From Acidobacteriaceae bacterium (GTDB taxonomy: Bacteria > Acidobacteriota > Terriglobia > Bryobacterales > Bryobacteraceae): a stretch of 64,000 bases of DNA. Shown here in pieces: positions 55,054 through 64,000 of the stretch. A model generated the notes under the pieces. That model saw only the letters and a program-made list of their open reading frames with translations, was not told the DNA's origin and made no database searches. How positions within the stretch are numbered: position 1 is the first letter of the stretch; each line of letters starts with the position of its first letter. The position numbers and the translations under genes are program-made. The stretch spans positions 124,001 to 188,000 of the forward strand of contig JAFAYI010000029.1 in the NCBI GenBank assembly GCA_019240475.1, given 5' to 3'.

Positions 55054-56270
55054 GAATTCGATTGGCGGAGCGAGGCGCGAACCTTGATCGGCAGTCCGAT
55101 CAGGTTGATGAACCCGAGCGCGTCCTTCTGGTCGTAGCTCGCGCCCATCGTGAAGCTGGCGATGTCCAGGCTGTAGAGCGAATTCGGGCTCTTGCGGCTG
55201 ACCGGTTCCAGGTTTCCTTTGTAAAGCCGCACCGTGACTTCGCCCGTCACAGGCGCCGCGGCCCTTTCAAAGAATGCTTCGAGCGATTCGCGAAGCGGCG
55301 TAAACCACAGCCCGTTGTAGACCATCTCCGCGTAATCGAGCGCTAGCTTTTGCTTGAAATGCAGTGTCGTGCGGTCGAGCGCGAGCGCCTCCAGTTCCCG
55401 CAGGGCGAATACCAGGATCGCGCCGCCAGGCGTCTCGTAACAACCCCGTGACTTCATGCCAACGAAGCGATTTTCCACCAGGTCGATGCGGCCGATACCG
55501 TGCTCGCCGCCCAACTTATTCAGTTCTTCGAGCAGCGCGACGCCGCTCAACTGGCGCTGTCCGTTCAGCGAAACCGGAACTCCGCTCTCGAATCCAATGG
55601 TGACTTCGGCGGCCTTCGCGGGCGCATCCGCCGGGCTCTTGGTCAACATCCAAATTCCCTCCGGCGCCGCATGGGCCGGATCTTCCAGTTCCCCGCCCTC
55701 GTGCGAAATGTGCCAGATGTTTCGGTCCCGGCTATAGATTTTGGTAGTCGATTGCGAAATAGGAACGTGGCGGTCCTTGGCGTATTCGATGGCGTCTTCG
55801 CGTGAGACGATGTCCCACTCGCGCCACGGCGCGATTACTTTCAATTGCGGCGCGATCGCTTTATACGTCAGCTCGAAACGCACCTGGTCGTTCCCCTTGC
55901 CCGTGCAGCCGTGAGCCAGCGCATCGCATCCGGTCCTGAGCGCCACCTCGGCCTGGCGCTTGGCGAGAAGCGGCCGCGCAATGGAAGTCCCCAACAGATA
56001 TTTGTGTTCATAAACCGCGCCGGAGCGGACCAGCTTCCAGAGATAGTCGCTTACAAACTCCTCGCGCATATCTTCCACAAAGACTTCGGAGGCGCCGGTC
56101 TTCAGAGCCTTTTCGCGCAGCCCTTCGAGTTCCTCCCCGCCCTGGCCGATATCTCCGCAGACCGCGACAACCTCGCAATCGTAATGCTCTTTGAGCCACG
56201 GAATGATGATGGACGTATCGAGCCCGCCCGAATAGGCGAGCGCTGCCTTTTTAACTGTCGGTTTATTCAT
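55050..56270 (-). CDS. argG: Argininosuccinate synthase
   Basis: 406 residues. Condenses citrulline and aspartate with ATP. The PP-loop AYSGGLDTSI, GCTGKGNDQVRFEL and NIWHISHEGGELEDP are conserved family elements. Second gene of argF-argG-argH-argR; 64 bp from argF, 4-bp overlap with argH. Confidence 0.97.
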   Translation of the reverse strand: MNKPTVKKAALAYSGGLDTSIIIPWLKEHYDCEVVAVCGDIGQGGEELEGLREKALKTGASEVFVEDMREEFVSDYLWKLVRSGAVYEHKYLLGTSIARPLLAKRQAEVALRTGCDALAHGCTGKGNDQVRFELTYKAIAPQLKVIAPWREWDIVSREDAIEYAKDRHVPISQSTTKIYSRDRNIWHISHEGGELEDPAHAAPEGIWMLTKSPADAPAKAAEVTIGFESGVPVSLNGQRQLSGVALLEELNKLGGEHGIGRIDLVENRFVGMKSRGCYETPGGAILVFALRELEALALDRTTLHFKQKLALDYAEMVYNGLWFTPLRESLEAFFERAAAPVTGEVTVRLYKGNLEPVSRKSPNSLYSLDIASFTMGASYDQKDALGFINLIGLPIKVRASLRQSNS

Positions 56271-56334
56271 CTTCTAAAGTTTCGTTTTTCGGGCGCACTA
56301 CGCCTCGGTTCTGTTCTCCGCCCCTGACAGGAAG

Positions 56335-57276
56335 TTACTGCAGCAACATCAAGAGCAGAGCCTTCTGCACGTGCAGCCGGTTCTCCGCCTGATCAAACAC
56401 CACCGATTGCGGCGACTCCATGATGGAATCTGTCACTTCCTGGCCGCGCTTGGCGGGCAGGCAATGCATAAAGAGCGTGTCCTTGCGCGCCTGGGCGACC
56501 AAGGCCTCGTTGACTTGATAGGGAGCGAATACGTTCTTTCGCTCCTCGGTTTCCGCTTCCTGGCCCATGCTGGCCCACACATCGGTGTAAATCGCATCGG
56601 CGCATTTCACGGCGCGCGCGGGATCGGTGGTGATTTCAATCTGTGCTCCGGAGGCGGAGGCAAATTCCACTGCCCGTTCTACGATGCCGCGCTTGGGTTC
56701 GTACCGCGGCGGAGTCGCTATAGAACAATGGATGCCCAGCCGCGCGCAGCAGAGCAGGAGCGAATGAGCCACGTTATTGCCGTCCCCTACGTAACCAAGC
56801 CTCAAACCGCGCAACCTCCCGAACTGTTCCTTCAGAGTGAACATGTCCGCGAGCGCCTGGCACGGATGATACAGATCGCTCAAGGCGTTCACTACCGGAA
56901 CTCCGGACCAATTCGATAACTCGTCGATCGTCTCTTGCGCGAAGGTGCGCGCCACAATAGCGTCCGTCCAGCGTGCTAGATTGCGTGCGACATCTTTAAG
57001 CGGTTCCCGCTCGGCAATCGGTCCGGTTTGCGCCACGCAATCCCCCCCTAACTGCTTAACCGCTAGCTCAAAAGTCATCCGCGTGCGCAGGGAAGGCTTT
57101 TCGAATAGCAGACTTAGGTACCTGCCTTTGAGGGCCGACGCGAACCGCTGCCGGGAATGCTTCACCTGTTGCGTGAGATCTAGCAGCTCATGTAGCTGCT
57201 CGGTAGATAGATCCAGATCGTGGCGAAACGCAGTGATGCGCGGCCGCGGCGTCGGATGAATAACGGGAGCAGCCAT
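56335..57276 (-). CDS. argF: Ornithine carbamoyltransferase
   Basis: 313 residues. Makes citrulline from ornithine and carbamoyl phosphate. Carbamoyl-phosphate loop is FEKPSLRTRMTFE (Leu in place of the usual Thr of STRTR), then HPCQ as YHPCQALAD, the ornithine loop VWASMGQE, and HCLPAKRGQEVTD. The Leu variant also occurs in acetylornithine-type enzymes, but the SMG and HCLP motifs favour ornithine. Preceded by ARG-box-like sequences. Confidence 0.93.
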   Translation of the reverse strand: MAAPVIHPTPRPRITAFRHDLDLSTEQLHELLDLTQQVKHSRQRFASALKGRYLSLLFEKPSLRTRMTFELAVKQLGGDCVAQTGPIAEREPLKDVARNLARWTDAIVARTFAQETIDELSNWSGVPVVNALSDLYHPCQALADMFTLKEQFGRLRGLRLGYVGDGNNVAHSLLLCCARLGIHCSIATPPRYEPKRGIVERAVEFASASGAQIEITTDPARAVKCADAIYTDVWASMGQEAETEERKNVFAPYQVNEALVAQARKDTLFMHCLPAKRGQEVTDSIMESPQSVVFDQAENRLHVQKALLLMLLQ

Positions 57277-57292
57277 GCCTAGTTGAACACTC

Positions 57293-57327
57293 CTGCATGT
57301 TTATTCACAGCTATGAATAATCATACA
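57293..57327 (-). promoter_or_regulatory. Tandem ARG-box-like palindromes upstream of argF
   Basis: Minus strand: TATGATTATTCATA (57325-57312), an exact TATGA/TCATA palindrome, and GTGAATAAACATGCAG, a TGAAT-n4-ATGCA near-palindrome (about 57309-57294). Their centres are about 18 bp apart. This resembles the two-box ArgR operators of E. coli. They lie 18-51 bp before the argF start. Confidence 0.65.
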
Positions 57328-57422
57328 CCGGAGTGCCCCCCTGCGCAATTCGCCGTCACCGCTACGATTATCCGCCCCTCCCACACGGACCAGCAAACCG
57401 GTACATTTGTTAGGGGTGATTG

Positions 57423-58538
57423 ATGAGCAGCGTTCGAGTATTGGTCGGGACTCGCAAGGGTGCGTTCGTGTTGAGCGCGGACGGAAAGCGGGAGCGATGG
57501 GAGGTGAGCGGCCCGCATTTTGCGGGTTGGGAGATCTTTCACGTTAAGGGGTCGCCGGTGGATCCAAATCGGCTCTACGCCTCGCAGTCGACGGGTTGGC
57601 ACGGGCAGGTGATGCAGCGCTCCAATGACGGAGGTCAGACCTGGGAGCCGGTGGGCAACAAATTCATCTATGGCGGTGTCGCCGGGACTCACCAGTGGTA
57701 CGACGGCACGCCGCACCCCTGGGAGTTCAAACGAGTCTGGCATCTGGAGCCGTCGCTCACCGACCCCGATACAGTGTATGCCGGAGTCGAGGACGCGGCC
57801 TTGTTCCGATCCGACGATGGCGGGACCACCTGGCAGGAACTCTGCGGATTGCGGCGCCACGGTTCCGGCCCGCGCTGGCAACCGGGTGGAGGCGGAATGT
57901 GCCTGCACACGATCCTCCTGGACCCGTCTAATCTCAATCGAATCTTCGTCGCGATTTCGGCGGCGGGCGCCTTCCGCAGTGACGATGGCGGCGAGACTTG
58001 GCAGCCGATCAATCGCGGACTGAATTCTCCGTTCCTGCCCGACCCGAAAGCGGAAATCGGACATTGCGTGCACCGCATTGCGATGCACCCGTCGCGTCCC
58101 GACGTTTTGTTCATGCAGAAACATTGGGACGTCATGCGCAGCGATGACGCGGGCGATTCGTGGCGGGAGGTAAGCGGCGATCTGCCGACGGATTTCGGAT
58201 TCGCCATCGATGTCCATGCCCACGAGCCGGAGACAGTTTACGTGGTGCCGATCAAGAGCGACTCCGAGCACTATCCGCTCGATGGAAAACTGCGGGTTTA
58301 TCGCAGCCGCACGGGAGGAAACGAGTGGGAGCCGCTGACCAACGGGCTGCCCCAAAGTGATTGCTATGTGAACGTGCTGCGCGATGCGATGGCGGTGGAT
58401 TCGCTCGATTCATGCGGCCTGTATTTCGGCACCACAGGCGGGCAGGTTTATGCGTCGGCCGATGCGGGTGATCATTGGTCGGCTATTGTTCGAGATCTGC
58501 CGGCGGTGCTCTCGGTAGAAGTCCAGACGCTCGCCTGA
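57423..58538 (+). CDS. BNR/WD40-like repeat protein (sialidase-like fold)
   Basis: 371 residues from ATG 57423. No signal peptide. Repeated Asp-box-like segments [30 protein letters not shown] and [10 protein letters not shown] mark a six- or seven-bladed propeller like sialidase/photosynthesis-factor HCF136 folds. There is no sialidase catalytic set (no Arg triad is obvious). First gene of a three-gene unit with MoaD-like and helical proteins. Confidence 0.83.
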   Translation: MSSVRVLVGTRKGAFVLSADGKRERWEVSGPHFAGWEIFHVKGSPVDPNRLYASQSTGWHGQVMQRSNDGGQTWEPVGNKFIYGGVAGTHQWYDGTPHPWEFKRVWHLEPSLTDPDTVYAGVEDAALFRSDDGGTTWQELCGLRRHGSGPRWQPGGGGMCLHTILLDPSNLNRIFVAISAAGAFRSDDGGETWQPINRGLNSPFLPDPKAEIGHCVHRIAMHPSRPDVLFMQKHWDVMRSDDAGDSWREVSGDLPTDFGFAIDVHAHEPETVYVVPIKSDSEHYPLDGKLRVYRSRTGGNEWEPLTNGLPQSDCYVNVLRDAMAVDSLDSCGLYFGTTGGQVYASADAGDHWSAIVRDLPAVLSVEVQTLA

Positions 58539-58564
58539 CCGGGGCGTGATAAAAAATCTTGAAG

Positions 58565-58870
58565 ATGGTTCGGGTGGTGCTTCCGGCTCATTTGCGGACG
58601 TTGGCGCGCGCAGAAGCAGAAGTGCGGTTGGAAGTGGAGGGCCAAGTGACTCAGCGGTCGGTCTTGGATGCTCTGGAGGCTCGTTATCCCATGCTGAGCG
58701 GCACGCTGCGGGACCATGTGACTCAGAAGCGCAGAGCGTTCGTGCGGTTCTTTGCCTGCGAGCAGGACCTCTCGCACGAATCGCCCGATGAACCCTTGCC
58801 GCTGCCGGTCGCTTCCGGCGCTGAGCCCTTGCTGGTAGTCGGCGCGATCGCCGGAGGAAGGATCTCGTGA
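58565..58870 (+). CDS. MoaD/ThiS-like small protein
   Basis: 101 residues from ATG 58565. Beta-grasp pattern ([42 protein letters not shown]) with the family's central region. The normal C-terminal GG is at GAIAGG but three residues (RIS) follow, so the carrier would need trimming to be thiocarboxylated. Stop overlaps the next start (GTGA). No MoaE, ThiF or other sulfur-carrier genes are nearby. Confidence 0.72.
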   Translation: MVRVVLPAHLRTLARAEAEVRLEVEGQVTQRSVLDALEARYPMLSGTLRDHVTQKRRAFVRFFACEQDLSHESPDEPLPLPVASGAEPLLVVGAIAGGRIS

Positions 58871-59358
58871 GCCTTCCCTTGACCGCCTATTTGCACGATC
58901 ATCTGGCCGGCTCCAATTTTGCGATCGAGCTCTTAGAGCGGATGAGAGACCAGCATGCGGGCCAACCGATCGGACAATTTGCCGCAAGCGAGCTCGGGTT
59001 ATTGCTGAGAGATCGCGACATCCTGCTGCGCATCCTCGATCGGGTGGGCAGCGAAGAGTCCGTGTTCAAGCAAGCGGCGGCTTGGGTAGCGGAGAAGGCC
59101 AGCCGTTTTAAGCTGAAGAATTCTGGCCCGGAAGCGTTCGAAATCTTCGAATCGCTCGAATTGCTGGCTGTAGGGATTCACGGCCGGGCGGCGCTGTGGC
59201 GCGTACTGGCGGTGATTGCGCTTCTCGACCACCGCTTGCAAGGCGAAGACTATGAGTCGCTTGCCGAAGAAGCCCGGCAACAGCACGATCGCGTGGAGCG
59301 GCGGCGGCTTGATATTGCGCCTTCGGCATTGACGTCGGCAAATACCCCGGCTCACTGA
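58867..59358 (+). CDS. Helical hypothetical protein, third gene of the BNR/MoaD unit
   Basis: 163 residues, GTG start overlapping the MoaD-like stop. Almost entirely helical ([74 protein letters not shown]), resembling a four-helix bundle. Not recognised as a named family. The close coupling implies joint action with the two upstream genes. Confidence 0.7.
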   Translation: MSLPLTAYLHDHLAGSNFAIELLERMRDQHAGQPIGQFAASELGLLLRDRDILLRILDRVGSEESVFKQAAAWVAEKASRFKLKNSGPEAFEIFESLELLAVGIHGRAALWRVLAVIALLDHRLQGEDYESLAEEARQQHDRVERRRLDIAPSALTSANTPAH

Positions 59359-59420
59359 CGCCTGCCGTGGCGGCGCGATCCGCATCGGGAACGCCTGGCC
59401 TATAGAATCGAAAGACTGCC

Positions 59421-61481
59421 ATGCCAAAGCGACAACCAATGGGAATCCGGCTGCATGCCGCGATTCTGAATCTGATTGCCGTGACGATCTGTGGCGCGCG
59501 GACGCCGGCCCGGAGCCAGTCGGGCGCGCCCGCATTGCCGCCAGACATTCCGGCGGCGGCGGTGCGCTACTCGTTTCTGATGAATGGGAACCTTGCCGGG
59601 CAGCAGGCCGTTTGGACCGCCGAAGACGGCACTTTGCACATGTTCTTCCAATACAACGATCGTGGCCGGGGACCCCGCATAACGAGCGTTATCAAACTGG
59701 ACGAGCAAGGTGTTCCTGTCTCGGAGACAGTCACCGGGAACGACTATCTGAAGTCTCCCGTTAACGAGGCCTATGCGCGGGAAGGCGGCATGGCGCGCTG
59801 GAAGAGCGCCTCGGAACAAGGCGAGAAGAATGTAAGCGCCCCGGCGATATATGTAGCGTTGAACGCGGCGCCGTCGGAAATCGGCCTGCTCGCGAAAGTT
59901 GCGCTTGCGAATGGAGGCGCCGTCGCGTTGCTGCCTGACGGTCAGGCGAAGATCGAACGCCTGGCGGAGGTCGATCTTGCGAATGCGGGAGAAAAAAAGC
60001 AGGTCGCGCTGTACGCGATCACAGGCCTCGATTTCGCGCCCATCTATGTCTGGCTTGATGATCGGCTGAATTTCTTTGCCGCGGTCGACCCCTGGAACAC
60101 GGTTATTCCTGACGGTTGGGAAGACAGCGTCAAGGGGTTGCAAGAGGCGCAAGGCAAGGCGGCGCGCGCGCGATCGGCCGATCTGGCTGCGAAACTGGCG
60201 CACCCCGCCCCGAATGGGATCGTGTTCGAGCATGTCAACCTGTTCGACGCGCAATCGGGACGCATCGTAAAAGGCCAGAGTGTCGTGGTGGACGGCGAGA
60301 GAATTAAGGCTTCGGGACCTGCCGGCCAGGTGACCGCGCCACCGGGAGCGGAGGTCGTGGACGGAACGGGCAAGACGCTGCTGCCGGGGCTTTGGGACAT
60401 GCACGCGCATGTGGGAGGTAACGATGGACTGCTGAATCTTGCGGCCGGAGTGACAACCGTGCGCGACCTGGGCAACGATATCGATTCGCTGCTGGCTCGC
60501 CGCAAGCGGATCGAAGCGGGTGAAGAGATCGGCACGAGAATCGTGCTGGCCGGCATTATGGATGGGCCCGGACCGTTTCAGGGGCCGACCAAAGTTCTGG
60601 TTTCCACGCCCGAAGAAGCTCGCGCGGCGGTGGACAATTACGCGCGCCTGGGCTATCTGCAGATCAAGATTTACAGCTCTGTCAAGCCTGAGCTGGTTCC
60701 CGTGATTGTCAAGGAAGCGCATCTGCGCGGATTGCGAGTAAGCGGCCATATTCCCGCCGAGATGACAGCCGCGCAGTGCGTCGACCTGGGGTACGACGAG
60801 ATACAGCACGCCAACTTTTTGATGCTGAACTTCATGCCTGACGTGAAGAACACGAACACCACCAGCCGCTTTACGGAAGTGGCAAAGCGCGGAGCCGACC
60901 TGAACTTGAATTCGCCGCGGTTCCGATTGTTCGTCGAGCTTCTGAAAGAGCATCACACGGTGCTCGATCCGACACTGAGCGTCTTCGAGGATATGTTCGA
61001 AGCGCGAACCGGGAAGATTCCCGTCGGCTATGAGGCGGTTGCCGATCGCCTGCCGCCACAAGTGCGCCGAAGGCTGCTGTCGACGGGCTTGACGCCCCCG
61101 CCGGGCATGGATCAGCGGTACCGGCGGTCCTTCCAAAAGATGGTAGAGATGGTGGGCGCGATGTACCGGGCCGGAGTTCCGATTGAATCGGGCACCGACT
61201 CGATGGCCGGCTTTGCGCTGCACCGCGAGTTAGAGTTGCATGTGAAGGCAGGCATTCCGGCCAGCAAAGTTCTCGAAGACGCAACCTTCGGCGCCGCGCA
61301 AATCATGAAGCTGGACAAGGATCTGGGTTCGATAACCGCAGGCAAACTCGCCGACCTCGTGCTGGTGGATGGCGACCCGACGGTGAGCATTAGCGAGATT
61401 CGCAGGACTGCGCTCGTCGTGAAGAACGGCGTCATTTATAAGCCGCACGAATTGTATGAGACCCTCGGCGTAACACCGTAA
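59421..61481 (+). CDS. Secreted amidohydrolase-family protein
   Basis: 686 residues. A signal region (LHAAILNLIAVTICGA) is followed by a ~230-residue N-terminal domain of unknown type and then an amidohydrolase barrel (from ~310): GKTLLPGLWDMHAHVGG gives the HxH metal site, SGHIPAEMTAAQCVDLGYDEIQHANFLML later His, and PIESGTDSMAG the barrel-end Asp; GSITAGKLADLVLVDGDP closes it. Imidazolonepropionase-like or peptide-deamidating. Overlaps nothing; 1 bp before the next gene. Confidence 0.87.
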   Translation: MPKRQPMGIRLHAAILNLIAVTICGARTPARSQSGAPALPPDIPAAAVRYSFLMNGNLAGQQAVWTAEDGTLHMFFQYNDRGRGPRITSVIKLDEQGVPVSETVTGNDYLKSPVNEAYAREGGMARWKSASEQGEKNVSAPAIYVALNAAPSEIGLLAKVALANGGAVALLPDGQAKIERLAEVDLANAGEKKQVALYAITGLDFAPIYVWLDDRLNFFAAVDPWNTVIPDGWEDSVKGLQEAQGKAARARSADLAAKLAHPAPNGIVFEHVNLFDAQSGRIVKGQSVVVDGERIKASGPAGQVTAPPGAEVVDGTGKTLLPGLWDMHAHVGGNDGLLNLAAGVTTVRDLGNDIDSLLARRKRIEAGEEIGTRIVLAGIMDGPGPFQGPTKVLVSTPEEARAAVDNYARLGYLQIKIYSSVKPELVPVIVKEAHLRGLRVSGHIPAEMTAAQCVDLGYDEIQHANFLMLNFMPDVKNTNTTSRFTEVAKRGADLNLNSPRFRLFVELLKEHHTVLDPTLSVFEDMFEARTGKIPVGYEAVADRLPPQVRRRLLSTGLTPPPGMDQRYRRSFQKMVEMVGAMYRAGVPIESGTDSMAGFALHRELELHVKAGIPASKVLEDATFGAAQIMKLDKDLGSITAGKLADLVLVDGDPTVSISEIRRTALVVKNGVIYKPHELYETLGVTP

Positions 61482-61482
61482 C

Positions 61483-63231
61483 ATGAAAACATTTCCAGTA
61501 GTCGCGGTTCTAATTGGTACGGTTGCCTCGGCGCAATACAGGCTGGGGCCCGACTCGATGCGGCGCGAGAACGTTCCGCATGGCAACGTTGAGAAATTTT
61601 CCTGGATCAGCAAGGGCGGCATTTACCCGGGAATCGCACGGGATTATTGGGTGTACGTGCCCGCGCAGTATTCGGCGGCGAAGCCCGCCTGTCTGCTGGT
61701 AGTGCAAGACGGCGCGGGCGCAATCAATGAAACGGGCGAGTGGCGCTATCCGATTGTTCTCGACAATCTGATCGCGCAAGGCGCGATTCCCGTGACCATT
61801 GGCGTGTTCGTAAACCCAGGCGTGCTCGGCGCGCAATCGGGCGGAACGCCGTCCTTGTTCAACCGCAGCTTCGAATACGATTCGATGGACGATCGCTACG
61901 CCACCTTCCTGATGGACGAGCTGCTACCGGAAGTTAAGAAGCGATGGAATATCTCGAGCGATCCAAATGACCGCGCGATTGCGGGCGCGAGCTCCGGCGC
62001 GATTGCCGCTTTCACGACCGCCATGCTGCGGCCGGATTCGTTTCATCGCGTGCTGAGCTTTATTGGGAGTTACTCGAACCTGCGAGGCGGCGAGCAATGG
62101 CCCGACCTGACCCGCAAACTGGAACCCGCGCCCCTGCGAATCTTCTTGCAAGATGGCGACCACGACCTGAATATTTTCGCCGGCAGCTGGTGGCTCGCCA
62201 ACCAGGAGATGGCGAGCGCGCTTGAATACCGCGGTTACGAAGTGAAGTTCGTCACCGGCAACGAAGGGCACAACGGAAAGCACGGCGGCTCTATCTTGCC
62301 CGAAGCGTTGCGTTGGATCTGGGAAGCCTGGCCGAAGCCCATCGGCATGCCGGCGCGGCCGCCCAATCCTCCGTTTGCGGATATCGACCGCATTACCGAT
62401 CCGGCGTCCGGTTGGGAACTGGTGGGCGAAGGCTATGGATTCACCGAAGGGCCGGCGGTAGATCGCGAAGGCAACGTTTTCTTTGTCGATGTGACGAAGA
62501 GCCGCATCTACCGCGTGGATGCGGGAACCGGAAAAGTCAGCTTGTTTCGCGAGAACGCGGGCGGCGCGAGCGGCCTCATGTTTGGGCGCGATGGCAGGCT
62601 CTATGCGGCGCAGAATGGCGCGAAGAGAATCGTCGCCTATGAGCCTGACGGCCGCGAGACGGTGCTGGTTGAAAATACCGGGTCGAACGATCTCGCCGTT
62701 TCAACTCGCGGCTTGGTTTATTTCACCGATCCATCGACGAAGCACGTATGGCTTATCGATGCGAGCGGGAACAAGCGCGCCGTGATCAACGGCCTGCAGT
62801 TCCCGAACGGCGTTCGCTTTTCTGCCGACGAGCGCATGTTGTACGTTGCCGATAGCGCTACCCGATGGGTGTGGTCTTACGAAGTGCAGCCGGACGGATC
62901 ACTCGCAAATGGAGAGCCTTTCTATAGGCTCGAATTGCCGCTAGCAGGCGACGGCAAGCCGGTGAATTCGTGGGCGGACGGCATGACCTTCGACACCGAT
63001 GGCTATCTTTACGTGGCGACAAAGGCGGGCATTCAGATCTGCGATCAACCGGGACGCGTGTTCGGCATCTTGCGCAAGCCATCCGAAGCGGACCCTTCAA
63101 ATGTGGTTTTCGGCGGGGCGGATTTCCATACGCTGTTCGTCACCGCGAAGGATAAGGTATTCCGGCGGCGCTTGCAGCATTCGGGTTATCTGCCCTGGCA
63201 GCCGCCCCAATGGCCCAAGCCGCAGCTCTGA
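61483..63231 (+). CDS. Esterase / SMP-30-gluconolactonase fusion
   Basis: 582 residues. Signal peptide TFPVVAVLIGTVASAQ. Residues ~25-280 are an enterochelin-esterase-like alpha/beta hydrolase with the nucleophile elbow AGASSGAIAAF and GDHDLNIFAGSWW. Residues ~300-580 are a six-bladed SMP-30/gluconolactonase-like propeller: FTEGPAVDREGNVFFVDVTKSRIYRVD, ASGLMFGRDGRLYAAQNG, FPNGVRFSADERMLYVADS. The combination suggests a secreted lactone/ester hydrolase in sugar-acid release. 1 bp after the amidohydrolase gene, so probably cotranscribed. Confidence 0.88.
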   Translation: MKTFPVVAVLIGTVASAQYRLGPDSMRRENVPHGNVEKFSWISKGGIYPGIARDYWVYVPAQYSAAKPACLLVVQDGAGAINETGEWRYPIVLDNLIAQGAIPVTIGVFVNPGVLGAQSGGTPSLFNRSFEYDSMDDRYATFLMDELLPEVKKRWNISSDPNDRAIAGASSGAIAAFTTAMLRPDSFHRVLSFIGSYSNLRGGEQWPDLTRKLEPAPLRIFLQDGDHDLNIFAGSWWLANQEMASALEYRGYEVKFVTGNEGHNGKHGGSILPEALRWIWEAWPKPIGMPARPPNPPFADIDRITDPASGWELVGEGYGFTEGPAVDREGNVFFVDVTKSRIYRVDAGTGKVSLFRENAGGASGLMFGRDGRLYAAQNGAKRIVAYEPDGRETVLVENTGSNDLAVSTRGLVYFTDPSTKHVWLIDASGNKRAVINGLQFPNGVRFSADERMLYVADSATRWVWSYEVQPDGSLANGEPFYRLELPLAGDGKPVNSWADGMTFDTDGYLYVATKAGIQICDQPGRVFGILRKPSEADPSNVVFGGADFHTLFVTAKDKVFRRRLQHSGYLPWQPPQWPKPQL

Positions 63232-64000
63232 GCGGTGAGTTCCTGATACAGCGGCTTCAGTTCCCGGCTAGAAATCCGCCGGATTGCCGCCGCTCGCTGC
63301 GCTCCTACAGCGGGCTTTTCGGAAACCTCGGAATGTTGGACCAGTGAGAGCTTGGAATCGCGGCTGAACTGGATTGCGCTCTTAAGAATTCGCACCAGCA
63401 CCTGGGCGCACCACTCGTCTGGATTGAAGCGGATGATGTCAGCTGTGTTCATTTGGAGCGGGCGCGGATCGCCCATAGCGCCGGGTAGCGCCAGCAGGCC
63501 GGGACTGGCTGCATGCGAAAGCATTACGGTTTCCGGATCGCAGAACAAGAAGCGGCAGGGCGCATCCGGGAAAGCTGCGCGGAACAGCGGCAGCCGATGA
63601 ATGTGCCAGGGATTGAGCCTTACGAAATACTGCGATTCCCTGCCGGTGCGGCGTTGCCCCAGAGCCAGAACTATGCGGCGCAGCCACTTGACTCGTTCCT
63701 CGAAATCCAGGCTGGGGAGCCGATAGTCCGCATGCAAGATTTGATCCAACGGCGCCGGCTCCGACATCACGACCGAACTGTCGAGGGCCAGCATTTGCGT
63801 CATCGTGGCGGCTCCGCACCGGGACATATGAAAAATGAAGCCGGACGGGGCCAGCGAGCGCTCTGCCAGCTCGGCTTCGTCCATGCTGTCGATGCGCGAC
63901 TCCTGGCGGAAGGCAACTGTAAACGGGCGCTGCAGGCTCCGCTCGATTGTGTCCCGGAATAAGGGCTCGTTAAAGCGCTCGGTCCCGGTGTAGATCCATT
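63186..64000 (-). CDS. Sulfotransferase-like protein (5' end outside window)
   Basis: C-terminal 271 residues visible; the frame is open through the right edge (WIYTGTERFNEPLFRDTIERS...), so the start lies beyond 64000. The PAPS-binding-like loop FIFHMSRCGAATMTQMLAL occurs early. Later FVRLNPWHIHRL and FRAAFPDAPCRFLFCDPE fit the sulfotransferase family, though Ala-Ala replaces the usual Ser-Thr of the loop. It could be inactive. Overlaps the esterase fusion tail by 46 bp. Confidence 0.75.
   Translation of the reverse strand, partial: WIYTGTERFNEPLFRDTIERSLQRPFTVAFRQESRIDSMDEAELAERSLAPSGFIFHMSRCGAATMTQMLALDSSVVMSEPAPLDQILHADYRLPSLDFEERVKWLRRIVLALGQRRTGRESQYFVRLNPWHIHRLPLFRAAFPDAPCRFLFCDPETVMLSHAASPGLLALPGAMGDPRPLQMNTADIIRFNPDEWCAQVLVRILKSAIQFSRDSKLSLVQHSEVSEKPAVGAQRAAAIRRISSRELKPLYQELTAQSCGLGHWGGCQGR

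Noticed and set aside
59400..61223. 607-codon minus-strand ORF opposite the amidohydrolase
   Set aside because: Antisense shadow of a clearly coding gene with metal-site motifs.

Overview
The window is dense, high-GC bacterial chromosome with mostly short intergenic gaps. It reads like an Acidobacteriota genome of the Solibacter/Bryobacter type. The clues are an ADOP-type FtsX/MacB permease, a DUF1080 protein, a PEP-CTERM protein, a GMC oxidoreductase paired with a gluconate-dehydrogenase subunit-3 partner, a fused esterase/SMP-30 protein, and eukaryote-like Ser/Thr kinase, PP2C and FHA signalling. The placement is an inference from gene content; no 16S gene is present.

Layout. 1-3.1 kb (minus strand): a tightly coupled signalling operon of FHA protein, 30-residue membrane peptide, PP2C phosphatase fused to a beta-helix, and Ser/Thr kinase (cut by the window edge). 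3.2-9.5 kb (plus): PaiB-like flavoprotein, a TIR-domain protein with its own beta-helix, a secreted M14 peptidase and a YVTN propeller. 9.4-14.9 kb (minus): envelope genes cdsA, uppS, prepilin peptidase, two glycosyltransferases, a site-2-type protease and HU. 15-20.6 kb: response regulator, tpx, a DUF255 thioredoxin-fold protein, motA/motB, and a small ribbon-helix-helix gene pair. 21-31.8 kb: oxidoreductases, the ADOP permease, a metallo-beta-lactamase-fold hydrolase, a membrane-fused spermidine-synthase-like protein and a PEP-CTERM protein.

31.9-34.9 kb is a mobile island. An IS1595-type transposase and three cargo genes (a short basic protein, a HEPN-motif protein and a RusA-like protein) lie between perfect 19-bp inverted repeats. 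Each repeat carries an inward -35 element. This is the best candidate in the window for an undescribed system.

35-48.8 kb: ilvE, nagA, superoxide dismutase, HAD hydrolase, tRNA-Val, a YihY/BrkB protein, a CPA2 antiporter, an aberrant tRNA-Cys-like gene, a class V aminotransferase, transketolase, a DsbA-like lipoprotein, a DUF1080 protein and a SpoIIE phosphatase. 48.9-53.2 kb: a flippase-like membrane protein, a periplasmic TPR protein with two coupled helical proteins, and a zinc-type CDF transporter that seems to start at CTG. 53.2-57.3 kb (minus): arginine operon argF-argG-argH-argR with two ARG-box-like palindromes upstream of argF. 57.4-64 kb: a BNR-repeat/MoaD-like/helical three-gene operon, a secreted amidohydrolase, an esterase/gluconolactonase fusion and a truncated sulfotransferase gene.
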